Positions 15,101 through 28,100 of a stretch of DNA of 64,000 nt are shown here, piece by piece (the first letter of the stretch is position 1; every line of letters begins with the position of its first letter). The notes under the pieces were generated by a model that was not told where the DNA came from, ran no database searches, and was given only the letters and a program-made list of their open reading frames with translations. The position numbers were made by a program, and so were the translations under genes. This DNA comes from Pagrus major (taxonomy: Eukaryota > Chordata > Actinopteri > Spariformes > Sparidae): the NCBI RefSeq assembly GCF_040436345.1, contig NC_133235.1, forward strand, positions 16,702,660-16,766,659, given 5' to 3'.

Positions 15101-18100
15101 GGTGGTCGCAACTCAAAAAGGTTGAGAATCACTAAACTAGGCAAGCTGTATCAAGCTGTAGAGTAATTTGCCTCTGCTAGCCCCAAAAGCTAAAACTAAA
15201 TTTGCATTTTTTCCCCCCTAGCTGTTATCTGTTAATGAAAAATATTCAATTTTCATGAAACACCATCTTACATTCAGTTTGTTTTTCCACATAGCTCTAA
15301 TCTAAAGAGGCTGGGGGCTAAATCCAACCATAAAGGGGAAAAACCAGGCTAAGCTAGTGCTGCTAAAATAGAGACTGAGTTACTCATCTCTGCTTTTGAC
15401 TCTGGGGGAGTTTGTGTGATGTGGTGTGGTTAAGCGCCTTCTTAATCACATATCTCAATGTATTAAATTGAAGATTAGTTCAAGGTATTGATTGAAAGTA
15501 AACAGACAGATACACATTCATTCACCTGAACTCTGGACAGTGAATAAAGAAAATGAAGTACATTTTCTAAAACACATTAGTTAAAATGGAGAAAGCTGAA
15601 AAAAAAAAAACTATTTTGTCTGCAGATCAGATTGCAGAATGCAGATTCTCATCACATTCCATTTGTTTTCATCTGCCCTAACTTTATAGTTCTCTGCCTT
15701 TGTAGGGAACTTCAGAAACCAGCATTTTGTCAATCCTTTTCTGTACACCGATTAAACGCATAATGCGAACAACATGGCAACAGGATAGGAGCCTTATTAC
15801 AATTCTATTGTGCAAAGGGCGGAAGTACACTCAAATCTGCATTATCATTTAATTCATTTAATTATCAACCTCCCAGCATGCATGGTTACCATGGTAGCAA
15901 ACAATGCAGTGCCATCAGGTCTGCAGTGTGACATTCTGCATGCCGTTCTATCGGCTTACAAGAAGTCTCCTGGCGCTCATGCCCTCGCCCTCCACCTCGT
16001 GCTCTGTCACAACAGAGAGAAACACGGAGCAAAGAAATTCAGGCTAACTGCCAACTCCCAGCCGTGCCGTTGGCTAAGACTGCAGTCTGATTGGAGCGGC
16101 ACCAGAAGGAGGATGAGGCTTTAATGCCGCCGTAAAGCAGTGTGAGAAACAGCTAGGGAGGCCGCCGGAAGACCCCAGATAAATCTCCATCCTTTCAAAA
16201 ATAGATAAGGTCAAACGCTGTCAACCGTTGGCTGACCTCGTGAGATGGTTGCTAAATGTGCCTGTACATGAGGTTGTGCACCACCATTAAAACATCCTCC
16301 AGAGGCTGAAGTGTCTGCTGTTTTATTGTCTCACTGTGGCACTCAATTAATCAACTGAAGCCACTAATTGGTTAGATCATCTGATGTAGGCTGTGATTCA
16401 ATCTGAGGAGTGAAAGAACAGATACCCCCGTTTGTAATGTAACCGGGGTTCTGTGGAGCTCAAACAGACCTTTTTATTCTCTAATTAGCGCTGACCTCAT
16501 CTTAATGTCATATTTATGGCTCACCTGACAAAGAATGTCATAAACAACCGCAATGTCATAGATGATATACAAACAATTATGTCCAAACTGAGACAGATTG
16601 TTGATGTCGACCCTTTTATATTCAGTCAGATTGTGGGACGACGAGCAGCAAAGAGTTAGGAGATGACATGCAGCGCGGATTCAAACCAATGACACTGCAA
16701 AGACATCGCGTGCGCCGAGGCAACCCGCTGAGCCGTAACATGTTATTTTTTCATAGAGTCACAGATGTTGAGATAAAACGAGGATGAGTTGAGTGACACG
16801 CACCTGCCACCAGGAGCTGTGCAGGTCGGCAAACATCAGTTCAATGACATCCCCCGCATGAATGCTTAGTGGGGGCCCACATTGGGGACAGGGGATGCCA
16901 CTGTAGTCTCTGATCACAACCATCCTGGGTAAACCTAGCAGACAGGGAATACAAATACATTTAGACTCAAATTGTCAGACATTTAACCACAGGATAACAT
17001 ACAGCATTACAAAAGCAGTAAGACCTTGTGGAGGTTGATTCATTTAAAAATACTGTGTATGAAAATGGAATATAAAAGGGTTAGAGGAAAAGCAGTTAAA
17101 GGAAAGAGGGTACTGATGAGATCTAGGAATTCATAGAAGGCACTAGAGTCACAGGGTGCTAGTTGCTCAGACTGTGACTAAAATGGAAAGCTCAGATATT
17201 TTCTGCTAGACTTGCCGAGTTACACCACATGTTAAAACATTTGATCAATCAAACATGAATATTTACGCAGGAGAAGCCGAGGTGGAGGTAAAAGGGGAGC
17301 TACATCTGTGATTCTAATGCTTTTAAGTCTAAAGGGGCGCCTTTTTCTCATTAGCTCAGACTGTAACCTAGACTACACACACAGATGCATTTTGATGTGT
17401 TTCATGTTATTTCATTTGCTTCAAGTTAAAAGCAGTGTTTCAGTGGCCTCTCTCTGTGAAAGTGTGTTGCAACTCTTTCACCACAAACAGCATAACAGGG
17501 TGGGTTTCTATGGATCTGCTTCTGTGCATTTTCAATTTGTGCTAAATACAAATATGATGAAACAGGGAAATGAAAGAAAAAATTCTCAAAATATGGCAAA
17601 TATTTGGCTGAAGTGGAAAGGTTTTTGTATCGATAGAATGTAAACATCCACTGAAGACTCCTCTTGCATGAATATAGCACTTGACCAAAACTATGGATTT
17701 GTATAGAGCGATATGGAGACTGTTCCTCAAATTAATACATAAAACAACAAGAGACCATCTTGTAATGAGATCATACCAGTCACGACACCCGTCAATAGGG
17801 ATGGGTATCAGTGAGATTTTACCGATGCTGATACTCCTTATCTGTTCAGTTCTTTATCCATATTTATATCGGTTATATACAAAATAATTTCTTTCAAAAA
17901 TAATAATAAAGAAATAAAATATGGAGAAAAAAAAGAGGAATACAACTAGATATTTTAAATATAGCCCAACAATTTTGTTACCAGAGCAGCAACAGTAATA
18001 TTTACAACAGCTATATCACTATAAGCTCAATAATAACCCAGTGGAAACAGATGTTTTGACCCATGTCTACTCAGTAGCAGTTACTACATCATTACATGGG

Positions 18101-21100
18101 ACCACAACCATCTTCAAACTCAGCTTTCGTTTTTATCTCAACTACACAACTGTAAAGCTTTGTGATTGCACATTTCACGGTTTTGACACCATCGAGCTGA
18201 CAAAATCTGTCCACCGACAGAAATATAGACACATGGCAAAGTACTCAATAGAAAAAGAAGGAAAAGTTCCTGCTATAATAGGTGCCTCAAGGACCACTTT
18301 TTGCAACAATGACACACACACTCACAAGGTGAAAACATTACCTGCTGACGCTGTCACAGCTGGTAAAAATAAAGGCAGTGTTTCCACTGTGTTGTCTTCA
18401 TAGTTTTTCATTATTTGAAGTGCGATTGACGCACATTTAATAACATCTAGTTGTGCCTTCTTCCTCTGGAATAGTCCTGAGAATTAACACCACCAGCTGT
18501 TTATCTCAATGAGGAAACTCGAATTCACACTAATAATAGCATGACAGACATTGCACTACATTTGGTTGGAAACCTAGTTACGGACCAGTGTGGTCAGAAG
18601 TTTGCTCTGTTTCACTGTAACCACAGCCAACAGCAGCATCCAGGTGTACTGACACACCCTGAAGTACACTTCTATATCACTGCAGCAAAGTGAAAAGTTC
18701 GGTTGGCGAAACTAACAGTTTTGGCTGCTGTTAAGTTGTTCTTTAAGTGTGTTGAGCACAACAAACGCAATTCTCCATCACAACTCCATTGTATTAGGTT
18801 GGCAGTAGATTTCTCAGATCCAGCTGTGTCAAAAGATCCAGGTACATACAACCAAAACTATTAAGACATCACTAGAGGCAGGTGAAAAAGACTCCTTTTA
18901 TGTTTCAATAATTGTTTATGTTGCTTGCCTTCCCTTACTTTCACCATCCGAAGGTTTCCAGCACAATTGATCTCTTACATGTACGTGTGTGGACGCCCTG
19001 AAAATCTTCCTAAACGAGATCTAAATGGCCAGAATGGCACCATCCTAAAAAGCAGCAATTTGCTCTCGCAGAAAATTCATCTCTTCTATTCCTGTAAGAT
19101 ACAGCTCCAATATTTCCTCAGCGTGACAAATACAGCCACAAGCATCCGGCTCAGGCTAAGACTAAACACCCCTGCCAACTTTAAAGACACAGTCACTTAC
19201 TCTCCCCAGACTCACACATCCAGACACATCTCCCCTCCAGCCACAGCTCCCCTGAAAACCAGCCCGAGGAAACTATTAGCTGACGGTGACCTTAGATGAA
19301 TGGAATATCTCACATTCATGTTTTTAATAAGAACAATAAGCACGGATGTCTTTCTCATAAAGCCCCTTATGGAAATTGATTTATCACAAAGGCACAGCAC
19401 AGCGGTTGAGGCTGAGGCGTATAGACTGCTGGAAGTGCTTTTCTGCCAGCATTTCTCCTGCCGCCGTCCTCATAATGATTCCACCCACTCCAATTCATCT
19501 CAATGCCGTCTTGGGTTTAGGCATCACAGCATGCGGTGCGAGAAGGTCTTTTTTGTGCTTTGGTTAAGGATTCCTTCTGCATCCTGTTATTCATTGGTTA
19601 TTTTTACACAAATATATTTGTCATGAGGAAACTGTTGTTGTTCATTTCCTCCTTTGAACCCTTTGTGTGCGCATGAGAGATTCACGTCAGTGGATTTCGA
19701 AGAAAACATCTTCGGGGTTTGTTTTGTTTTTGTTGAAAAAAAGCACGAATCGAGTAATATTTGATCAAAAATGAGCAGGGGGGAGGAGGGCGGCGGTGTA
19801 TGATAACATCTGAGCGTTAGCTTTCAACCACCGTCTAACTCCTCCAGGTCTCACCCTGGCCCCTGACTAACCGTCTCCTTTTCATCCTGTCTGTGTTTCT
19901 GTTTTGTTACAGAACCGAGATGAAAGCGGCTTAAGAGGTACCACGTAAAGCCCTTGGCAGGTTCACTAAAGTGGGGAAGTGGTCAAGCCATACTGACCTG
20001 GGTCTGGTGGTGTTGTGCTTTCCTGTGGAAGAAGAGAGAACGTGAGCACAACGGAGAAAAAAAGCAAGAAAATGAGGAAGAAAGAAAGAATTATGGAGGG
20101 GGGGAAGAGATGGATAAATGAAGGGGTCATTCTTGCTCCTTGTGCAGGATCAGCCTGACCTGAAGAATGAGTCACACTCGTAATCCAACAATCTCTCAGA
20201 TTTATACTCAGTTTATAGATGTGTGATCTAACCATTTTGAGAGGAAAGATCACATCAAGCTTACAATTTAGGCGCTCTGTTTCTGAGCACTTTGAAAAAA
20301 ATCATAAATCTTGAATCGTTTTTTTCCACAAGCCACTTCATCATAATGGTAATTAGTATTTTTTGATTTGTTGTCACAAATTGCATTAACAGGAATGCCC
20401 GAGAAGCAAAATTTGAATGAGGACTCATTTCAAAATTAAAAGCATTTATCATTTTCATCATTTTCTACCCACATGACAGGTGGTTTACGTGGAGCCTTAA
20501 AGGTCCTGTGAGCAGGATTGAGGTGGAATTAGAGACAGAAATGGAAAATATAATTAATTATTCTGTTTTCATTATTGTGTAATCAACTAAGCCTTTGTAT
20601 TGTTTCGTTTTTTTATCTTCGAATGAGCCTTTTATATCTACAAGAAAGTAGGAACCTCTTCCATGGAGTCTGCCATGTTGCACCTCCATGTTTCTATGGA
20701 AGCCCAGAATGTACAAACTAAACACTGGCTTTAGAGAGGGCCTTACACATTTAAAGCGGCCATCGTAGAGGAGGGTGAGACAAGAGTTGTTTGTCCTTTG
20801 CATGCAATCTGCGACCGCAACACTAAATGCCACTAAATCCTACACATTTTACCTTTTAAGTATGGAACAGGAATAAGAATATTCACTACTTAAGTATTTA
20901 ATTATAGTTTCACAATGCTAAATTAACATAATCACGAATTGTAAACTGTAAACGTTACAGATGTGACAAATTAATGAGATGGAATTTCGAACCCATCAGT
21001 TAACTAACCCTTCACCAGCATTACCAATTGTTGACCTGACTGATGTGGGTAACAAACTCCTCCTGTCGATAGTTACCTGCACCTACGCCTGCTCTGTGAT

Positions 21101-24100
21101 ATCTGCTATGTTATGCTTCACTAATTATGTTCTCTTTGGTGTCTAAGTCAAAGAAGAGAAAGAGTGCAGGTCTTACCTTGGGCTTCGGCTTGGCAGTATC
21201 TGCAGTCGAGTTAGAGACAGACACAGTGAGAGGAATACAATATCAGCGCATGGTGGCTTCCTGACATACAACCTCAACTGTCAACCTCTGCTGGCCCTCA
21301 TCACGCCTCAGAATGCATAAAGACCACAACGCTTCTGCAAGATGGCTTGTCAACAGCCTGGGCTGCCTTTAGCAGTCTGTGTATTCAGGGAGGGTAATGT
21401 ACCTGCAGCCCCAGACTGGTGACAAAGAGCTTAAGCTTGACATAGAAGTACGATGCAACAACTGCTAAATATCTATACAGCATTGTTTAGCTTTTAATTA
21501 AACAACTACTACAAATGTACAAAGCCGAAAAATATATCATGTGCGATTTGCTGTTTTGAATTTAGATTTTACTTTGAGGGGGAAATAAAGATCTGTGCAA
21601 GTGTGAAACTGAGGTCAAAAGGTAAACATATACTATAAATATTTACAACAGATTTCATAGGATACCATCTGTTAGATATCTTATGTACAAGGGTGGCAAT
21701 CTGGCATCAGTATGTGGTGCTAATGCTCAGGGAGTGCCACAAATGTAAAGAGGTCCTTCTCTAGGGAGCATGAATGCGCTCAGTAAATTTCATAGCAATC
21801 TGCCTTTTAGATTTTGATATTTTGTGTGTATAAGTGGAAATCGTGGCCTGATGGTGGCGCTAGAGGAAAGGTCACCAAAAAATTAAGAAATACTCTCTGA
21901 GGGGAATCATAATACACAGCAAATATCATGGAAATGATGCCATTAGTGTTTAAAAAGTGAAACACAATCAGTTTGGGAGGCCTCCATCTCACCTGTTCTC
22001 CCACAGACTGCCAGTCGACCCAGGCACTCCTTGTGAGCCCCCAGCCCACATTTCATACAGAGATAACCCTGGTTAAAGATGCCCCTGGACATAATAAAAC
22101 ACAGGATATAATTCGTCTGTTTAAGAAAAACACCTTGACATTTTGAAATTTCAGGCTTCTGTCACAGTCTCAAGATAAGAAAAATGACTCCAGAAATGTC
22201 CTTCAGCTTCCCAAAACCATGAAACTGATGCCGTCTGCTGAAAAATGAGACAGCTAACAGTCTGCAGTGCCTGTTTATTACAATTAAGTGAGAGGCTAAA
22301 TTCCAAAAACGTCCTTTTTCTTAAACTGTCTGAGGAAAACTGACTGAAAACAGGACAGAATGTGAAATGTCACGGTGTTCCCTTTATACTCAATATGAAA
22401 AAGATTTGAAAGTGTATTTTCATAAGAACAGAAAAACACCATCAGCACAATAACACATGCTTTGCCATCCTAGAACAATGTGTGTTGTTACAGTTCCCTG
22501 TCACCCTGTCTGAGACGCAGGATTGAGTCCCATGAAGAAGTGTTTTTACTCTACTGGGACATCATCAGATGCGCATCTGTATCCAAAAGAGAGAAGCGTC
22601 TGTTCACTCTGAATATTACCTGAGCAAGAGGTGACAAAAACTACAGGAAGTTATCCTTTCGAAGGTGTGCATCTTGAACTGGTGAGAGTTGTGGTTCGCT
22701 TGCTCGGGTCGGATATTTGATCTGAGAGAGGAAATAAGAACAAAACATATTTCAGTGAAAACTCTGTGATAGGGTGGACAAAATATCAACATGGCAATAT
22801 ATTGTGAAACTTAAAAATATCGATACGCTGGCACCAAATATTGATATTTTTATGTAAATATTCGGCACATTGGAATGATGGCACGCGTGAACATGGACAA
22901 GTTGCACTGAGCTAAGACACTTTTTGTACATTGTTTCATCTCAGTGTCAAAATCTGTGAAACTGAAAGCACAATGCAGCGAATAAGTACTTAATTCCTGC
23001 ACTTTGCCTTTTTAGGGGAATTTTGAATTCTTCAGCTAGACAGATATCGTGTCGATGATATCAGTGATTGTCTTGCAATGTTTTGATTATCACAGAATCG
23101 TACGGTATCTGATTCCCACCCCTACTCTGTAAGCTGTACCTAATTAACCTAATTGGTGGTGGAGTAATTCCACTCCACCACCATTCAACTCATTGTATAC
23201 AATATGCATACATGTATGTGCTTTAAGGGTTATTTTGTATTATTATTTTTGATATTTAAGCATATTTAATATCAGAATATCAGACTTTTTACTCAACACA
23301 CACACTCAGCACTCAACAAGTAGTACAGCTGAGGTTAATGGGAAAGCAATTAGTTTAAGTATTGAACAAACTTTTGACCTAATGATGACTGCAGGAGCTC
23401 TGACCTAAGAAAATTAATGCAACTCACCCTGAGGGGATGCTTGAATGTTTGTAGAAAATATCACAGCAATCTATCCAAAAGTCATACAGACTTTTCACCC
23501 GAAACCACAAAGGTCAACCTCATGTTGGCACCAAAAGAAATGTCAGAGGATCACCAAAGTCAATTGGTTTCATGTGCTAGACCATCTAGTAGATACTGAG
23601 ATCTTTTTGACCTGCTGATGGTGCTGTAAGAAAAGTCAGGGCATCGTCAAAGTCATTAGGATCCATCCTCTAGCGACCATGGATGTCTGTACAGAATTTC
23701 ATGGCAACTCATTTGAACTTAGTTGAGATATTTCAGTCTAGAACCAAGTGGTGTATTGACTGAGTGACTAACATTGCCAGAGAGCCGTGCTGTTAGCATG
23801 TGGTGATTGGATTTGTGTGTGTTTCAGTAGTGGCAACAATTTTCTTTCAATTTACTCAAGCCATGAAACACTCCTAATCCTTTTGTTATTAGCTGAATGA
23901 AACTACTTTGTTGTGACAAAAACATTCCCTCAACTGACTGAAAGAAAAGCTGTTATTACCCCCAATGCATGTGTACGTATTTATGGAGAGCACTTGAGTC
24001 AGCCTGATTTTGAAGCTGCATGTGTTCAGACATGAGAGGGGAAACATGCATAGCAGAAATAAGCAGCCTTTCTGGAACGCAAACAGACACCACTGGCACA

Positions 24101-25136
24101 AAAATACCTTTTTGTGTTGAACACACCATAAAGAAGCCACTTAAACTGAGTGCTCCCATAAGTGAGTCCTTCATCAGGAGCCCACGTCCTCTTTACAGGT
24201 ACAATTTTCACTTTCTGAATGGGCCCCTTCTGGTGTCATTACCCAATGCACAGAGGCACACATAGCTGTTTTCCGACACAAACAACTGCACCTGGCGAAA
24301 ACAGCTCCAAGAAGTGGGTGAAAAATTTCTACTCTAAATTGTGGACGTGTTGATGAAGGTTCTCAGTCATCCAGGTCATGGTGATTCAACTGGACTTGTT
24401 TCAGTTTCTTGGAGACGTTTCACCTCTTGGATGAGAGGTGAAACGTCTTCAAGAAACTGGAACAAGTCCAGTTGCCTACGATACAACACAACAAGAATCT
24501 AAATTGTGGCTGCACGTTGAGGGTGTAAATAATGTCTTTTCAAACCAATTTGGGATCTTGGGTTTTACAGAGAGTTGGATGAGGAGCCGTATGGAGCCAT
24601 TTTATAGGTTTTTTGGTTGTATATTTACGTCTTAAAACAAGTCTGTTGTTTTTCAGTTGTTTAGGAGAATGGGAAGCAGATAATAACTGAATTTTCAGTT
24701 TCGGGTGAACTTATTCTTTAAGTTCAAGTTAGGGAAGGAGAGGCACTTAAATTGCCCATTGTTTAATGTACATCCCCACACACTGCATTGCTTTGCTACG
24801 GTGCATATACACATAAACACAAGTGACTCTGAGAAGTGAAAATGTGTTCAGGAAGGCCATAGCAGGTAGTCAGCATGCATATCAGGGATGTTTTCATACA
24901 CATCCACCCAAAACACAAAAGCATTTGTTCAGTCAATCAGAGTGTAATGTCAAAACAACACTGTATTCTCCCGAATCAACATAACAAAGGATGCAGACAG
25001 GATATCTGCCTGAGAAAAGCCTCCCACTGTTACAAAATAATACAAAAGATATACCTCCATAAAGCACTGATTTGAAGAAACATAGAGGCAGAGTGACTTC
25101 TTTGTAGTTTTGCAGCTCTTTGGAGCAGTTTATGTT

Positions 25137-25169
<33 letters not shown>

Positions 25170-28100
25170 AGGTGTAGGTGTAGGTGTAGGTGTGTGTGTT
25201 ATCGTTCTGTTGTCAGCAGTGTGTGCTGATTACAGCAAGGCCTGATCAAACAGTGCACATGAAAGAGTCAACACCTATCTCGGCCTTGGAATAACATGCA
25301 TGCAAACAAAAGGCAAACAAACACCGTGCACACATGCACATACAAGTGCACAGTTACTTTTTTTCCTATGATGCCCACACTGGCCTTCTGTGTCGATTAC
25401 AAACCGCCATGACTGCGGAGGCTTCTCGTTCACGTGTACTTACATGGCCATTTCAAACTGATCCAGCCACTTCTTCTTCAGCTCCCTGGTTTTAAGAAAG
25501 AGCTCAAAGCCTGTGTGTCCCTGCTGGTGAGTCACGTAGAAGCCGTAGCACCACTGTGGAGGTCAGAAGGAAGACAGCAATCAAACATGTATTTTCTCAT
25601 GAATCCATGTATATGTATTTTTGGCATATTTATGTGTATAGAAGGGAAAGTAACATCACAATAATTCATACTCTGATTATTATCTGTCACTGAATGTTAT
25701 GATGTATTTGTAGGTTGAAATGTAAACAGTTCATAATCCTTAATGTATACTTAAATAGGTGCACTATTTCAATTACCCGAGGATGGCTAACAAGTTTAAT
25801 GCTATTTATGGTTAGGCTGTTAAAAAAAATAGAATACAGTAGGGGTCAAAAAGTCTGCATTTGTCTTGAATGTAATACAATTTTTTTATTAATAATAATA
25901 TCAGCGTCATAATTTGAGTTAAAAGTTTAAGAGAAGTTTCTGATTATCTTCGTATTTACTACAGTATGTCCCCCCTTTGCTTTAATGACAGCATGCACTC
26001 GAGCCATCATGGACTCCATGAGTTTGATGCTTTGTCACGGATACGGAATTTGCTAAATAAACAACGCAAGACTCCAATCAGCAAAAGCACTGTCGAATCA
26101 TGCTGGGATAATATGAATCATCAGGTTTTGCACAAACTTGTGGAGTCCATGCCAGCTCGAGTGCACGCTGTCCTTAAAGCAGAAGGTGGACAGACAAAAT
26201 ACAGACTAAATTGTGAGATTTGTGAAAATTGTTACGCTTATTATATATCTTGTACTGGAATACTGTATTGATATAGAAAGCTAGGTATTGTAATAAATAT
26301 TTTGCTTATTCCCCATGCCGTACCTAATTTCAGAGGAATAGTTCTACATGCTTTACTACTACTTGGGAGATACATTTATTTGCATTATTATTGAAACTAA
26401 GATGAGAAAAATCAGTACCACTCTTATATTGTACCCGTACAGTACATTTGCAGCTACATTCAGTAGCTTAGCTTAGCATTATGACTGTTTTAAAAACTGT
26501 GGCAACAAGACGCCAGGTAGTGACCGCACCTTGCCGAATTGGCTTCACACTTGTAATGTATGGATTAAGCATACAACAATCTAACATGATAAATAGTGAG
26601 CTCTTAGAGGGCCTTTTTTTTCTGGACAGAGCCACGCTACCTGTTTCCGTTAGCTTCTTATTTGACATGAGAGTGATTAATTTCCTCCTCTAACTCTTTG
26701 CAAGAAATCAAATGGCAGTATTTCCTAAACAGGCAAAAGCTATTCTGTTAAGTCAGTGATATTCACCGAATGTTAGCTAGCTATCACAGAACGTAGAAAA
26801 ACTCCAGTTATCTTAAACACTGCAAGACACTAGAAGACACAAACAAAATAGTTAGACAAAGAATATTACTAAAAGAATGAATTGTTTTAACTTGCTTGCT
26901 CTGGCATGAAAAAAAGCTGCATTTCAGAACTTTTAAGCATGTTGTTTGCCTTGCTTGAAGTTCACTTGTCGATATTATCTCCCTGATCGCCATCCGCCAT
27001 TTTGTCATATTGTCTAGCATGTTGCCTATTGTGTCCTCGCAGACAAAGACACACTAATTAAATTGTCTAGCCTGATTTATGGCGATCTCAAAACAATTAA
27101 AAATATCGTGAAGCCTGATTCTAATTTAATTCTGCCTAGCCACTCCAGTTACATCGAGCCAACCCTAAAGATGCTAATCATCCACTTTTTTTTAGTTCCT
27201 ACACTGACAACAGACTTTCTCAGACACCTCCCTCCTGATGTACAACCGTTTATGCTGTCATCAGTCCCTCTTAGCTGTAGTTCATGTGTCTTCATGTGAC
27301 AGACTAACCAGAGTGTGATGACTGCTGTTTTTTGTCAACGTCAGGAGAGCAGCAGAAATCAGAGTTTAACCAGAGTTCTGCCCAAAGAGGACTTAAGCTG
27401 TGATGACAGTGAGGAAGAGTCTGCTAATCTGCCTCGGAGGAACCGAAGACAGCGTTCGATCTTTCTCTTCCAACTGCTAAATTTAGAAAACACCACCAAA
27501 ACTTCTAAGTCACAGTTGCTACGTTGTTACATCGATTTTTTAGAAAATCCTGTGTGTGCAATATAACTGCTGTTTGCTTGTTTTCTCTCACAGCTGGGAG
27601 AGAATCTATAACCATTGCAGCTCTTACAGCTTAAACGCCTCGCTCATGTGAATATTTGGGAAAGATTTTCAATCAATTCCCAAACCTCTCGGCTTTTGCC
27701 ACCCTAATCTGTTCCAGCTTGTTGTGTCATATCTAATAACAGGAAAAGTGGTGGGGTTTAGCCGTCAGTGATTGGCCGGCCCTGCAAAGTCCTGAGTGTT
27801 TTAGGGCTCTGCTGAGTGTTAAATCATTGATGACTGTGTGGGTGCTCAGTGGCACCGCATTCACACTCTGAAGTTTCATTTAGCAGAAAATGATATATAG
27901 CTATAAGCAGCCTTGGAGGACTGCGCACATTCATCACCTGATATTAGCATCTCCGTCCTGCGCTATGTGTGTTTGTGGGTGTGTGTTGAAGTGTATGTAG
28001 GTACACGGAATCTGTTTGACTGTGAATATTTGTCTTTTTCTGTGTCTCTGTGTGCAAGACTTGCTACAAATAAATTCTTGTACACGTCTGTGTCTTTTCT

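Larger units (their letters stand above)
13262..16803 (-). other. vav3: vav3 intron 20 (3.5 kb)
   Basis: Holds a TC tract (GA in transcript sense) at 13317-13336 starting 56 nt before exon 21, and a SINE at 16610-16740. Two low-repeat blocks (13380-13620 and 15780-16140) have a balanced, motif-rich composition suggestive of non-coding constraint. No exon was recognised, including in the 104-codon plus-strand frame at 15810-16124. Confidence 0.75.
23133..25443 (-). other. vav3: vav3 intron 15, proximal part
   Basis: Besides the 24387-24474 palindrome and the TG microsatellite at 25143-25200, this AT-rich intron sequence holds nothing I recognise. Confidence 0.7.

Noticed and set aside
15810..16124. 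104-codon plus-strand frame in intron 20
   Set aside because: No recognisable domain, no start context or splice partners, and it lies antisense in a vav3 intron. Better explained as a non-coding block.
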